Assembly: GCA_015068495.1 (NCBI GenBank)
Contig: SVKL01000005.1
Span: forward strand, 1 to 64,000
Length of the DNA: 64,000 bases
Source: Oscillospiraceae bacterium
GTDB taxonomy: Bacteria; Bacillota; Clostridia; Oscillospirales; Oscillospiraceae
Reading direction: 5' to 3'
Every line of letters starts with the position of its first letter. Positions within the stretch are counted from its first letter, which is position 1. Shown in pieces: positions 35,968-44,687 of the stretch. The translations under genes and the position numbers were made by a program. A model generated the notes under the pieces. The model was given only the letters and a program-made list of their open reading frames with translations. It was not told the origin of the DNA and made no database searches.

Positions 35968-37836
35968 TTGAAAAATCGTAGAATCATTACCCTGATTATA
36001 TACTTAGCCGTTTTGGTGCTGGCATTTTCTTGGATGCTGGGCTTGTTTGGCGGCAAAACAAATGATGTTTCCTACTCGCAAATCGTAGAGCTGTTCCGGC
36101 AGGAGCAGGTGAAAAGCTTTGTGGTGGAGGGAGAGCAGATTCAGCTGAAGCTCCACACCCCCTATAACGGCAAGGACACGTTGCAGGCAGAACTGGCTGA
36201 CCCGGAGGGCTTCCGGCAGACAATGTGGGAAACCCTGCAGACCCAGTCCCAGAACGGTATTTTGGAAAACTACAATTTTGTAGCAGGCCAGAAGCTTTCT
36301 CCGTGGGATTTCTTCCTGCCGGTTGCTTTGGCAGGGCTGCTCATTTTGCTTGTTTGGATGTTCCTGATGGGCAGAGCCAACCAAAACAATCCTATGGCAA
36401 ATTTCGGAAAAGCCCGTGTGGGTGTGGGTCAGTCCGGCAAGAAGGTAACCTTTAATGATGTAGCCGGTGTGGATGAGGAAAAGGAAGAGCTGCAGGAGGT
36501 TGTGGATTTTCTGCGAAACCCCAAGAAATTTACAGATATCGGCGCAAAAATTCCCCACGGCATTCTCCTCGCCGGCGCTCCCGGCACCGGTAAGACACTG
36601 CTTGCCAAAGCAGTGGCGGGGGAGGCGGATGTGGCATTTTTGTCCATTTCCGGCTCCGATTTTATGGAGATGTATGTGGGCGTAGGCGCCAGCCGCGTCA
36701 GAGATTTGTTTGCGCAGGCAAAGCGGGTTGCACCGGCGATTATCTTCATCGATGAGATTGATGCCGTAGGTCGGAAGCGTGGCTCCGGTATGGGCGGCGG
36801 TCACGATGAGCGGGAGCAAACCCTCAACCAGCTGCTGGTGGAGATGGACGGCTTCGGCAGAACCGAGGGCGTGATTGTGTTGGCAGCAACCAACCGTCCG
36901 GATATCTTAGACCCGGCGCTGCTCCGTCCCGGCCGGTTCGACCGACAGATTTATGTAAACTCACCCGACGCCAAGGGCAGAGAAGAAATCCTGAAGGTTC
37001 ACGCCAAGGACAAGCGGCTGGATGATTCTGTTTCCTTAAGAACCGTGGCGCTGGCAACTGCCGGCTTTACCGGCGCGGATTTGGCAAATCTTCTGAACGA
37101 AGCTGCGATTTTGGCGGCAAGAGAAGACCGCCCTGTGCTGAATATGCAGGATATGAACGATGCGATGATGAAAATTATGGCAGGTCCTGAAAAGCGCAGC
37201 CGTGTCCGTTTGGAGAAGGATTTGCGGATTACCGCCATTCACGAGGCCGGTCACGCGGTGGCAATGCACAGTTTGCCCACCCACGACCCGGTCCATCAGA
37301 TTTCCATTATCCCCCGGGGCAATGCGCTGGGGTTGACCTGGACCTCCCCGAAGGAGGACAGCAACCACCTGACCCGCAACGAAATGTACGAGCGGATTGT
37401 GGGTCTGCTGGGCGGCCGTGTGGCAGAGGCGCTGTTTTTGAAGGATATTTCCACCGGCGCATCCAGCGATATCGACAGAGCAAGTAAGCTTGCCCGGGAT
37501 ATGGTTGCCCGCTACGGTATGTGCGAAAGCCTTGGCACCGTGTCCTACACCGGTGGCGACGAGCTGTTTATCGGTCGAGATTATGAGAAGGTGAAGGGCT
37601 ATTCCGAAAAGGTTGCCGGCACCATCGACGACGAAGTGAAGTCTCTGATGGACAAAGCCTATGCCCATTGCGAAGAAATCCTGACCCGTGATGCAGACAA
37701 GATGAAGCAAATCGTGGAATTCCTGCTGAAAAACGAAACGATGACAGGCGCTCAGTTTGCCGACTGTATGGCAGGCAGAGAAATCGGACAGGCACAGGAA
37801 GCCACCCTTTTTGACAATATCCAAACCGAAGAATAA
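35968..37836 (+). CDS. ftsH: ATP-dependent zinc metalloprotease FtsH
   Basis: A 622-residue membrane AAA+ protease. Two membrane helices (about 6-24 and 112-133) enclose a small outer domain. The AAA module has Walker A GAPGTGKT (near 202), Walker [10 protein letters not shown], pore loop FMEMYVG and arginine fingers in [10 protein letters not shown]; the protease has HEAGH (near 425) and the third ligand Asp in SSDIDRA. Start is TTG 35968 behind aaggag. It is the last gene of the block and is followed by a terminator. Confidence 0.97.
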   Translation: MKNRRIITLIIYLAVLVLAFSWMLGLFGGKTNDVSYSQIVELFRQEQVKSFVVEGEQIQLKLHTPYNGKDTLQAELADPEGFRQTMWETLQTQSQNGILENYNFVAGQKLSPWDFFLPVALAGLLILLVWMFLMGRANQNNPMANFGKARVGVGQSGKKVTFNDVAGVDEEKEELQEVVDFLRNPKKFTDIGAKIPHGILLAGAPGTGKTLLAKAVAGEADVAFLSISGSDFMEMYVGVGASRVRDLFAQAKRVAPAIIFIDEIDAVGRKRGSGMGGGHDEREQTLNQLLVEMDGFGRTEGVIVLAATNRPDILDPALLRPGRFDRQIYVNSPDAKGREEILKVHAKDKRLDDSVSLRTVALATAGFTGADLANLLNEAAILAAREDRPVLNMQDMNDAMMKIMAGPEKRSRVRLEKDLRITAIHEAGHAVAMHSLPTHDPVHQISIIPRGNALGLTWTSPKEDSNHLTRNEMYERIVGLLGGRVAEALFLKDISTGASSDIDRASKLARDMVARYGMCESLGTVSYTGGDELFIGRDYEKVKGYSEKVAGTIDDEVKSLMDKAYAHCEEILTRDADKMKQIVEFLLKNETMTGAQFADCMAGREIGQAQEATLFDNIQTEE

Positions 37837-37837
37837 C

Positions 37838-37868
37838 AAAAGAGCGTGCCACCCGGCACGCTCTTTTT
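37838..37868 (+). terminator. Terminator after ftsH
   Basis: agagcgtgcc/ggcacgctct stem with loop accc (agagcgtgccacccggcac...), then T6. Confidence 0.92.
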
Positions 37869-37877
37869 TGAATTGCT

Positions 37878-37903
37878 TGTAGGGCGGGGGCTTGCTCCCG
37901 CCG
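37878..37903. repeat. TGTAGGG palindrome
   Basis: tgtagggcgggggcttgctcccgccg in full across these positions: gcggggg... arms pair with cccgcc; nearly identical to the copy between GNAT and ileS. Confidence 0.65.
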
Positions 37904-37937
37904 CTCACTTTATATTTTATATAGAGAATCATCCATT

Positions 37938-38141
37938 TTAATCTTCTGTAAAAAGCAAAATATCCTCGACCCGGCAATGTAAGATATTGCACAAATCATT
38001 TAAGGTGACGGTGCTGATTGGACGATTATGTTTAAGCCTGTCAAGAAGACTGCGGCTAATACCATGTTCGTTAATCAATTTATAGGTTGATATATTCTTT
38101 GCTTTTAGTGTTTTGTAAAAAGGTTCGTAAGAAATCATCAT
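37938..38141 (-). CDS. Small XRE-family repressor
   Basis: A 67-residue, single-domain Cro/CI-type helix-turn-helix protein (YKLINEHGISRSLLDRLKHN as the recognition region, then VTLNDLCNILHCRVEDIL). It has no effector domain, as in small phage- or element-type repressors. Start ATG 38141 is preceded by gaggtga. It is transcribed divergently from the CxxC-repeat lipoprotein, and two copies of a 14-bp palindrome sit on that promoter, so it most likely represses the lipoprotein gene. Both genes are AT-richer than the surroundings. Confidence 0.88.
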   Translation of the reverse strand: MMISYEPFYKTLKAKNISTYKLINEHGISRSLLDRLKHNRPISTVTLNDLCNILHCRVEDILLFTED

Positions 38142-38155
38142 CTCACCTCAAAGAT

Positions 38156-38184
38156 ATGATAATTTCTGCTCTATTACTTGACAA
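38156..38184 (-). promoter_or_regulatory. Promoter of the small XRE gene
   Basis: Minus strand TTGTCA (complement 38179-38184), 17-bp spacer, TATCAT (complement 38156-38161). Its -35 overlaps the -35 of the divergent promoter, so the two cannot be occupied together. Confidence 0.72.
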
Positions 38185-38227
38185 TGCTCGATATATAGAG
38201 TATACTTAAGATGTTCTATATATAGAG
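38178..38227 (+). promoter_or_regulatory. Promoter of the CxxC lipoprotein with two operator-like palindromes
   Basis: TTGACA (38178-38183), 17-bp spacer, TATACT (38201-38206). CTCGATATATAGAG (38187-38200) fills the spacer and TTCTATATATAGAG (38214-38227) lies at the transcript start; each differs by one base from the perfect palindrome CTCTATATATAGAG, centre-to-centre 27 bp. Confidence 0.82.
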
Positions 38228-38245
38228 CATAAAGGAGGTAGAAAA

Positions 38246-39112
38246 ATGAAGAAAGTAACGGTAACTGTTGTTGCACTGCTGTTAATAATGTTGATGTGTG
38301 CTTGTGAACAAACGAAAGAGCAAGTTTGTTCTCATACGTATAGCAAAGCAAGCTGCACTCAGGCATCAAAATGCACCAAGTGTGGTATTGCGTCAGGAAC
38401 TGCGCTTGGACATGCTTTTAGTGTTGCTAGTTGTGACGAGCCTGCTACATGTTCAAGATGCGGCAAAACAGATGGCACAGCCAGTGGTCACAGTTATACT
38501 AAGGCAACATGCACGGAGCCGGAAAAGTGTACAAAATGCGGAATTACGAATGGTGTAGCTACAGGTCATTCTTTCAATACAGCAACTTGTCAGGCGCCAC
38601 AAACATGCACAGTTTGTGGTGCAACCGAAGGATCGAAAGCAGACCACGATTACAAACTTGGCGATAACGGAGCAGACCAATGTAGTATGTGTGGCAATCA
38701 AGGTTATTACTCTTACAGCATTCTTGCTGTAAAAAAGCACATTGAGAGTTTGAAAAATCCAGACTCGATCAAAGTATATTCGGTTTATGCAGGATATTAT
38801 AATAGATCATATAATGAAAATGAGAGTGGCGATTACATTGCTGTTATAGTAGATGCTTCTGGTACCAATTCTTATGGTGGCGTGGTAAGAAGTGATTATA
38901 TATGCTTATTTGATTATAAGAACAATAAGGTGATTTATGATTTAGAAGGTCAAGGGGAGTATATTAAGGAAAATTATTATGGAAATGCAGCTCTGCAAGG
39001 CTATGATTTAATGATTGAGGCACAAAAATTGTCGGCGAACAAGACGGCTTTGCAAAAGCAAAATCATGAATACATCCTCGATATGGCTAAGCAAATGGCT
39101 GGGTTAGGATAG
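38246..39112 (+). CDS. Lipoprotein with His/CxxC repeats
   Basis: A 288-residue secreted protein. The N-terminus is a lipoprotein-type signal (hydrophobic stretch ending LMCAC). Residues about 28-150 hold four full and one partial 26-residue repeats of the form H-x-F/Y-x4-C-x5-C-x2-CG-x-T-x-G (HAFSVASCDEPATCSRCG). The rest is a mixed domain with many Tyr/Asn residues and YICLFDYKNNKVIYD, which I cannot assign. ATG 38246 follows aaaggagg. Control by the divergent XRE repressor is likely. Paired Cys suggest metal or redox chemistry but this is untested. Confidence 0.75.
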   Translation: MKKVTVTVVALLLIMLMCACEQTKEQVCSHTYSKASCTQASKCTKCGIASGTALGHAFSVASCDEPATCSRCGKTDGTASGHSYTKATCTEPEKCTKCGITNGVATGHSFNTATCQAPQTCTVCGATEGSKADHDYKLGDNGADQCSMCGNQGYYSYSILAVKKHIESLKNPDSIKVYSVYAGYYNRSYNENESGDYIAVIVDASGTNSYGGVVRSDYICLFDYKNNKVIYDLEGQGEYIKENYYGNAALQGYDLMIEAQKLSANKTALQKQNHEYILDMAKQMAGLG

Positions 39113-39139
39113 TGTGCTTTGTAACTTCTAAACAACAAA

Positions 39140-39172
39140 AAAGGGCGTACCGACCGGTACGCCCTTTTTTTA
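39140..39172 (+). terminator. Terminator after the CxxC lipoprotein
   Basis: aaagggcgtacc/ggtacgccctt stem with a short loop (gacc) and T7; same style as the surface-gene terminators. Confidence 0.88.
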
Positions 39173-39198
39173 CAGGGACGGTCGTTGACCGTCCGTTT
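39173..39198. repeat. TGTAGGG-family palindrome
   Basis: acagggacggtcgttgaccgtccg: arms ggacggtc/gaccgtcc, directly after the terminator. Confidence 0.6.
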
Positions 39199-39873
39199 TT
39201 ACAGCACATACAGAATAATCGCCAAGGCCTGCAGTACACTTCCCAGCACCACGAAAATATGGAAAATGGAATGAAACCACCGCTGCTTTGAGCCTACACC
39301 GTAAAGGATTGCCCCTACGGTGTAGGCGATGCCGCCACTGAGCAGCAGCAGAAAGCCCGGTTTGGTCAACACGGAAATGGCGTGATCCAAAAAGAAAATG
39401 ATTCCCCAGCCCATTGTAATGTAGCAAATCATAGAAAACACATTGTACTTCTTCAAATCGATGGCGGTGAGGGTGGCGGCTAGGATTGCCAAAGCCCACT
39501 CCGCAGCAAGTAATCCCCAGCCCAGCAGGGGATAGACAGGCACAAAGGCGGACAGCAGAATCGGCGTATAGGTGCCGCAGATGAGAAAGTAAATGGTGCA
39601 GTGGTCGATAATCTGCATTACCTTTTTGCTGGTGCCGCCCCGAAGTCCGTGATAGACGCTGGACATCGTGTAAAGCACAATCATCGTCCCGCCGAATATG
39701 GCTGAGCCGACGATACCCAAAATGCTTTTTGCCAATATGGCTTTTGCCAGGCAGACCGCCAAAATTAAAACGCCCAGTCCACCGCCCACAATGTGGGTGA
39801 CCATATTCATAATTTCTTCCCCGCGGGTATAGTCGGGAAGAAGCCTGTCCCGCAGTTTAATTCGTTTTGCCAT
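39199..39873 (-). CDS. Haemolysin III / YqfA-family membrane protein
   Basis: A 224-residue membrane protein with seven hydrophobic segments and the family's histidine motifs (THIVGGGLGV, SSVYHGLRG, IDHCTIYFLICGTYTP, WFHSIFHIFVVLGS) characteristic of the PAQR/HlyIII group, which have a metal-hydrolase-like site. Function in bacteria is not settled despite the name. ATG 39873 is taken, with aaggcggtg ahead. Confidence 0.88.
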   Translation of the reverse strand: MAKRIKLRDRLLPDYTRGEEIMNMVTHIVGGGLGVLILAVCLAKAILAKSILGIVGSAIFGGTMIVLYTMSSVYHGLRGGTSKKVMQIIDHCTIYFLICGTYTPILLSAFVPVYPLLGWGLLAAEWALAILAATLTAIDLKKYNVFSMICYITMGWGIIFFLDHAISVLTKPGFLLLLSGGIAYTVGAILYGVGSKQRWFHSIFHIFVVLGSVLQALAIILYVL

Positions 39874-39882
39874 AAGCTTCAC

Positions 39883-40185
39883 CGCCTTTTTCGTACTGCA
39901 AGTATAACACCCTTCCGGAAAAAATACACCCTACCGGTCTGTTTCCCACCTCCCCGCCGGAGAGGAATGGGGATTCTACGGTGGGTAGAGTGGTAGAATT
40001 TGCGCATATTCACAATCGAAAGGGCGTGCATTCTGCTGATAATGTGCATTATGCACAAAAACAGGGGCGGTTTTTCTCTGCTCCAACAAAAGGTTTACGA
40101 ATATTTCATATGCTTATTTCAGAAATCTATGGTATACTATTAGTGGTAGCAAACGCCGCCGAACCACTGCAATAAAGGAGCTATC
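39883..40185. promoter_or_regulatory. Divergent intergenic region with two promoters and a palindrome
   Basis: No gene seen. Minus strand: extended -10 TGTTATACT (TATACT = complement 39901-39906) for the HlyIII gene. Plus strand: extended -10 TGGTATACT (40133-40138 for TATACT) for the CBS gene. Between them lies the perfect palindrome TGTGCAT-T-ATGCACA (40043-40057), a possible operator. Confidence 0.55.
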
Positions 40186-40599
40186 ATGAATAATATCCTG
40201 TTTTTCTTAACGCCGAAGGCTATGTGCGCCTTCTTATATGATGATTATACGGTACGTCAGGCTTTGGAGAAAATGGAGTCCGCCGGATTTGCGGCGCTGC
40301 CCATTTTGAACAAGCGCGGAGAATATCGGGGAACTTTAACAGAAGGCGACCTGCTGTGGGCACTGAAAAATATGTGCTATATGGATATGCGGCAGGCAGA
40401 AGCCAGACGGATTATGGAGATCACCCGCCGGAAGGACAATGTGCCGGTGCGTGTTACCACCGATATGCACGATTTGGTGCAGCGGGCAAACAGTCAGAAC
40501 TTTGTACCGGTGGTAGACGATAAAGACACCTTCATCGGTATCGTTACCCGAAGCGCCATTATCAAATATTGCTATAAGCAGCTGTTTCCTGAGGATTGA
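40186..40599 (+). CDS. CBS-domain protein
   Basis: A 137-residue protein consisting of one CBS pair: the first motif FLYDDYTVRQALEKMESAG with LPILNKRGEYRGTLTEGDLL, the second VPVVDDKDTFIGIVTRSAIIKYC. CBS pairs bind adenosine nucleotides and act as sensors. No catalytic domain is attached, so it is likely a stand-alone regulator. ATG 40186 has aaaggag. A terminator separates it from the next gene. Confidence 0.9.
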   Translation: MNNILFFLTPKAMCAFLYDDYTVRQALEKMESAGFAALPILNKRGEYRGTLTEGDLLWALKNMCYMDMRQAEARRIMEITRRKDNVPVRVTTDMHDLVQRANSQNFVPVVDDKDTFIGIVTRSAIIKYCYKQLFPED

Positions 40600-40604
40600 T
40601 ACAT

Positions 40605-40645
40605 AAACACCGTGTTTTTCTATGGTTGAAAAACACGGTGTTTTC
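40605..40645 (+). terminator. Terminator after the CBS gene
   Basis: Perfect 16-bp stem aaacaccgtgtttttc/gaaaaacacggtgttt with 7-base loop. Confidence 0.88.
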
Positions 40646-40682
40646 TGCTAAAATAAAGGAAACTGTACCTCGGAGGCAAACA

Positions 40683-41333
40683 ATGAACGACGAAAAGCTG
40701 AAGGAAATATTGGGCGCCAATATTGCATCCTACCGCAAACGGCAGAGACTTACCCAAGCCGGGCTTGCGGAAAAATTAAATTATTCGGATAAAGCTGTTT
40801 CCAAGTGGGAGCGGGGAGAGTCTATGCCCGATGTGCTTACCTTGGTGCAGCTGGCGCAGCTGTTTGACGTGAGCGTCAACGATTTGCTGGCAGACCCCAA
40901 CAGCCTGCCGCCGGATTCCGGCATCGTGGTAGGCAAAATGGAAAAAGCCGTGGAAAAGACCCTGAAGCGAAAAGCGGACAAGCAGAGCATTTTGGGGCTT
41001 AGCTCAATTTTGGTGTGGTTTGTGGCGCTGCTTGCGTTTGTGGTTGTGTCCTCCTTGGGGATTCCCAAAAGCTGGATTGCTTTTATCTATGCCATTCCCG
41101 CCAATGCCATTGTGCTGCTGAGCTTGCGCTCTGCGTGGCACGATTTTCGCTGGAACAAGACCTTGATTTCTGTCATTGTGTGGGGCGCTTTGCTGAGCTT
41201 GTATATGTCGCTGCTGCTGTTTGCCCATCTGAACATCTGGAAGCTGTTTTTGCTGGGAATTCCCGGGCAGATTGCGGTATTCCTCTGGTTTCGGCTGTTT
41301 CGCAAGCAGCCAAAGGAGGAGCAAAATGGATAA
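40683..41333 (+). CDS. XRE-family regulator with C-terminal membrane domain
   Basis: A 216-residue protein: helix-turn-helix at residues 5-62 (LTQAGLAEKLNYSDKAVSKW, ESMPDVLTL), a linker and then about four hydrophobic segments (115-210). Such membrane-tethered XRE proteins are common in Clostridia; the stimulus is unknown. ATG 40683 has ggagg; the longer reading from 40596 runs back through the terminator and is rejected. Its stop overlaps the next gene by 8 bases. Confidence 0.87.
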   Translation: MNDEKLKEILGANIASYRKRQRLTQAGLAEKLNYSDKAVSKWERGESMPDVLTLVQLAQLFDVSVNDLLADPNSLPPDSGIVVGKMEKAVEKTLKRKADKQSILGLSSILVWFVALLAFVVVSSLGIPKSWIAFIYAIPANAIVLLSLRSAWHDFRWNKTLISVIVWGALLSLYMSLLLFAHLNIWKLFLLGIPGQIAVFLWFRLFRKQPKEEQNG

Positions 41334-41859
41334 AAAGGCTCTGCGTCAGCAGATACGGCAGCGGAAACAGGCAATGACTCAGGAGGAGATTGTCCTTCGC
41401 AGCGAGAAGCTGAAACAGCTGTTTGTAACGTCTGCGGCTTACCAAAATGCAAAAACCGTCTATGGCTACCTGCCCTATAATCAAGAGGTACGCACTGTGC
41501 CCATATTGCAGCAGGCGCTCCGGGACGGAAAGCGGGTAGCTGTCCCCAAAATCTATGGGGATACAATGAAATTTCTGTACTTAGATGACCTTTCCAAGGT
41601 AGAGAAAAACGCTATGGGAATCCCCGAGCCGGTGGCGGACGAGCCGGTGGCAGAGGATAAGACGGCGCTGGTATTGATGCCCGGTGTTGCTTTTACCAAA
41701 AACGGTGACCGCATCGGCTACGGCGGCGGCTTTTATGACCGCTTTTTGGCAGATGAGCCGGCGCATCCCACCTTGGCGCTGTGCTACGATTTTCAGATTG
41801 TAGAAAGTCTGCCCACGGAGGAATTTGATATTCCTGTGGATACCGTTTTGTGGGCATAA
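41326..41859 (+). CDS. 5-formyltetrahydrofolate cyclo-ligase
   Basis: A 177-residue ATP-dependent enzyme (MTHFS) that turns 5-formyl-THF into 5,10-methenyl-THF. The basic N-terminus (KKALRQQIRQRKQAM), VYGYLPYNQEV and the C-terminal signature GVAFTKNGDRIGYGGGFYDR, of which GYGGGFYDR binds ATP/folate, are intact. ATG 41326 follows aaaggagg and overlaps the XRE stop by 8 bases. Confidence 0.95.
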   Translation: MDKKALRQQIRQRKQAMTQEEIVLRSEKLKQLFVTSAAYQNAKTVYGYLPYNQEVRTVPILQQALRDGKRVAVPKIYGDTMKFLYLDDLSKVEKNAMGIPEPVADEPVAEDKTALVLMPGVAFTKNGDRIGYGGGFYDRFLADEPAHPTLALCYDFQIVESLPTEEFDIPVDTVLWA

Positions 41860-41872
41860 ATAGGAGAAAGCT

Positions 41873-42496
41873 ATGCACATTCCCTCTGACACAACCCACA
41901 CGCTGGAGCTGGTGCGTTTTCAGCAGGCGCTGGAAATGGCAAATACCCCCAACGAAAGCTACGATGTAAGCCGCTGGATTTACGCCCCCAATTTTTATGC
42001 CGACTATCGGTATATTTTGGGCACCCGGGGTAAGAATCCCTTGATTTGCATCGGCATTAACCCCTCCACCGCCCAGCCGGGGGACTTGGATAATACATTA
42101 AAATCTGTGGAGCGGATTGCCCTTGGCAACGGCTTTGACAGCTTTATTATGTTCAACGTCTATGCCCAAAGGGCAACAGACCCGGATACAATGGAAAGAA
42201 CCTGTAATCTGCAGCTCCACAAGGAGAATTTAGAGGCGTTTCGCTACGTGCTGTCTATCTCTCCCCGGCCTGCCGTTTGGGCGGCGTGGGGCACGATTAT
42301 TGAGAAACGGGACTATCTGCCCCGATGCCTGCAGGATATGCTGGCTGTGGGACAGGAATACGGCGCCAGTTGGTACTGCGCAGGCCGTACCAGCAAAAAA
42401 GGACACCCCCACCACCCGCTGTATTTGCGGAAGGATGAGGTTATACGCCCCTTTGATGTGGATGCTTACTTAAGGAGCTTTGATTATGGAAAATGA
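41873..42496 (+). CDS. DUF1643-family protein
   Basis: A 207-residue protein with the family's hallmark INPSTA followed by D-N-T (LDNTLKSVERIA), then FNVYAQRATDP and a C-terminal GHPHHPLYL segment. Members occur widely and have no settled function. The conserved Asn, Ser, Asp and His residues suggest an enzyme. ATG 41873 has aggaga. It overlaps the next small gene by 11 bases. Confidence 0.85.
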   Translation: MHIPSDTTHTLELVRFQQALEMANTPNESYDVSRWIYAPNFYADYRYILGTRGKNPLICIGINPSTAQPGDLDNTLKSVERIALGNGFDSFIMFNVYAQRATDPDTMERTCNLQLHKENLEAFRYVLSISPRPAVWAAWGTIIEKRDYLPRCLQDMLAVGQEYGASWYCAGRTSKKGHPHHPLYLRKDEVIRPFDVDAYLRSFDYGK

Positions 42497-42659
42497 GTGC
42501 GAAACCTGTTGGTACTACGATTACGATGAAGAGTATGACGAATATTACTGCAAGATGGATTTAGACGAGGACGAGGTGTACCGGCTGTACACCCGGCCCA
42601 AGGAGCACTGCCCCTACTATCGGCAGGGCGATGACTATACATTGGCAAGGAGACAGTAA
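42486..42659 (+). CDS. Small acidic four-Cys protein (DUF6472-like)
   Basis: A 57-residue protein starting MENECETCWYYDYDEEYDEY and ending with CPYYRQGDDY; four cysteines (CETC...C...C) and many Asp/Glu/Tyr residues. This matches the small family named DUF6472, as I recall it. ATG 42486 follows aaggagc and overlaps the DUF1643 stop by 11 bases; its stop abuts the next start directly. Four cysteines in this spacing suggest a zinc site. Function unknown. Confidence 0.8.
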   Translation: MENECETCWYYDYDEEYDEYYCKMDLDEDEVYRLYTRPKEHCPYYRQGDDYTLARRQ

Positions 42660-44462
42660 ATGAGACGATTATGGCTATTTCTGCTGGTAGCTTTGCTGCT
42701 GGTTGGCTGTGGGAGGCGACAGCCCCAACCGGAAGCCACGGAAAGCACACCCCCGGCAGAAGAAACCCAAGGCTTATATGTGCCGGACAGCCCGGTGGAG
42801 CAGCAAACCGGCGGCGCGGTGCGACCCTATAGCCTGCGTGCAGATACCTACTTTGACCTTGCCGGTATGGGAGCAAACCTGCTGGTTGTGGGACAAAAGG
42901 GACTGATGGTTTTGGCAGGGGAACAGGGAGAGGTGATGGCATCCTTGGAAACGGGAGACATTACGCCGGTTTCCGTGGTGGACACTGCCGTCACCGGTAT
43001 GGCATACTACGTAACCACCACCCGTCAGGTAAATGTGCTCAATCCCCAGCTGAAAAGTGTCACACAGCTGACACTGCCTGAGACCATTGTGGGTAAGCCG
43101 GTGATCAGCCTTACAAAGAATGAAATCTACTATTCTACCGGCAATGAAATTCGCGCCTTGCATATGAATACCGGCATTTCCCGTCTGCTGCGCCAGCAGA
43201 CTGTAGCGAAGCAATCCCTGATGGGAGCGTATTTTGACGGCGCGGTGCTGCTGTGCCAGATGACAGACGAATCCGGCAACACAAAGCTGGAGTATATCTC
43301 CTCGGAATCCGGTCAGACCCTTAGCAGCGGCCAAGGACTTTCCAACCTGCAAACCCACGGAAATGAGTACTTTGTCTACTGGCAGGACGGCGTTGTGCAC
43401 CAGTCTGTTTACGGAACAAGAGGGGCAGAGGCCAAAAGCTTTTTGCCGCCCGCTCAGCCGGAGGGTAAAACTGTAGGCCGCGTAAGCCTGCCGGCTATGC
43501 ACGGCATAGTGGAGTATGTGGAAACAGAAAGCGGATTAGAGCTTACCTATTACGATATGCAATCCGGCAAACGCACCGCGCAGGTTACTGTTCCGGGTAT
43601 GCAGCTTCCCACCAAGCTCCATACCGACGGTACGTATATTTGGATTCTGACAGCGGATGAAAGCTATGCGCTGTACCGGTGGGATATTACCAAATCCCCG
43701 GTGGAAGATGAGACTGTCTATACGGGAACGCTTTACACCGCCCAAAATCCGGACACCCAAGGCCTTGCCGAATGCCGTCTGTTGGCAGACGAATATGAGA
43801 AGCTCTACGGTGTCAAGCTTTTGCTTTGGGAGGATGCGGTGAAGCGTACAGGCAGCCATAGCCTTACTGCTGAGTATCACACCCACATCATAAAGGGTAT
43901 GCTGGAAAAGCTGCAGCCGCTGATCAGCCAGTTCCCCGAAAAATTCCTGCAAAAAACCGTAGAAAAAGGCTGGATTCAAATCGCCTTTGTGCAGACCATC
44001 GACGGCGACAAAGACTGGGTGCAATTCTGGGAAGAAGGAGACAGCTGGGTGCTGGTGTCTGCGAAAGCAGATGTGGTGGATGCTGTTTTGCAGGGAATGG
44101 CCTACGCCATTGACAGCCGTGTGCTGGGAAACAGCCGGGACTTTGACAACTGGGATCAGCTGAATCCGGAAGGCTTTGCCTATTCTTATGCCGCTGCCGC
44201 AGAAGAAAAACCCGAATATCTGGAAGGTGAAGGAAAGGCCTTTGCCGATGTCTTGTCCATGACCTATCCCCACGAGGACCGCTGCCGGATTTTCTACAAT
44301 GCTATGCTGCCGGACAATGCCGCAATGTTCACATCGCCCATTATGAAGGAGAAATTGCTGCGGCTGTGTACGGGTATCCGCGAAGCTTATAATCTGGAAA
44401 AGAAAACAGAAGTCTACCCGTGGGAGCAGTATTTGGAGACCTCCATTGCGTATGTAAAGTAA
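42660..44462 (+). CDS. Lipoprotein with beta-propeller-like region and degenerate zincin domain
   Basis: A 600-residue lipoprotein (lipobox LLVGC, Cys17), followed by a Pro/Glu-rich linker. Residues about 60-360 look like a repeating beta-strand region (GLMVLAGEQGEVMAS, VNVLNPQLKSV, RALHMNTGISRL). The last 220 residues resemble zinc-dependent peptidases of Clostridia with the order helix, W-x-LNPEGFAY, then TYPHEDRCRIF. Where HExxH is expected (near 476-484) the sequence is AVLQGMAYAID, so both histidines are lost and it is probably not an active protease. ATG follows aaggag and abuts the previous stop. Confidence 0.72.
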   Translation: MRRLWLFLLVALLLVGCGRRQPQPEATESTPPAEETQGLYVPDSPVEQQTGGAVRPYSLRADTYFDLAGMGANLLVVGQKGLMVLAGEQGEVMASLETGDITPVSVVDTAVTGMAYYVTTTRQVNVLNPQLKSVTQLTLPETIVGKPVISLTKNEIYYSTGNEIRALHMNTGISRLLRQQTVAKQSLMGAYFDGAVLLCQMTDESGNTKLEYISSESGQTLSSGQGLSNLQTHGNEYFVYWQDGVVHQSVYGTRGAEAKSFLPPAQPEGKTVGRVSLPAMHGIVEYVETESGLELTYYDMQSGKRTAQVTVPGMQLPTKLHTDGTYIWILTADESYALYRWDITKSPVEDETVYTGTLYTAQNPDTQGLAECRLLADEYEKLYGVKLLLWEDAVKRTGSHSLTAEYHTHIIKGMLEKLQPLISQFPEKFLQKTVEKGWIQIAFVQTIDGDKDWVQFWEEGDSWVLVSAKADVVDAVLQGMAYAIDSRVLGNSRDFDNWDQLNPEGFAYSYAAAAEEKPEYLEGEGKAFADVLSMTYPHEDRCRIFYNAMLPDNAAMFTSPIMKEKLLRLCTGIREAYNLEKKTEVYPWEQYLETSIAYVK

Positions 44463-44687
44463 AAGTAGCGTATATTTCAATTTTACCAAAAAAACGTGGT
44501 GTATTTTGGCGAAATCAACCAATCGAAATTACTTGCAAGCGCAAAGGGTTTATGGTATCATAAACCTATGTATAAAGAAGGCTTTTGTTGAGCCCAAAAG
44601 CTTTTCTGTGTGCAGAATTCCCCGTACTTTAGGGTGGGGGTTTTACGATCTCTGCCCAACAAAAAATTTATCAAAGGAGAATGAAAA
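44463..44687 (+). promoter_or_regulatory. Promoter with inverted repeat and structured leader of surface gene 4
   Basis: TTGCAA (44533-44538), 17-bp spacer, TATCAT (44556-44561). GGTTTATG-GTAT-CATAAACC (44547-44566), a perfect inverted repeat, covers the -10. The 120-base leader can pair TTTTGTTG (44583-44590) with CAACAAAA (44657-44664) and GCAGA (44612-44616) with TCTGC (44651-44655), enclosing aaaagctttt and a cccc/gggg hairpin. Confidence 0.6.
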
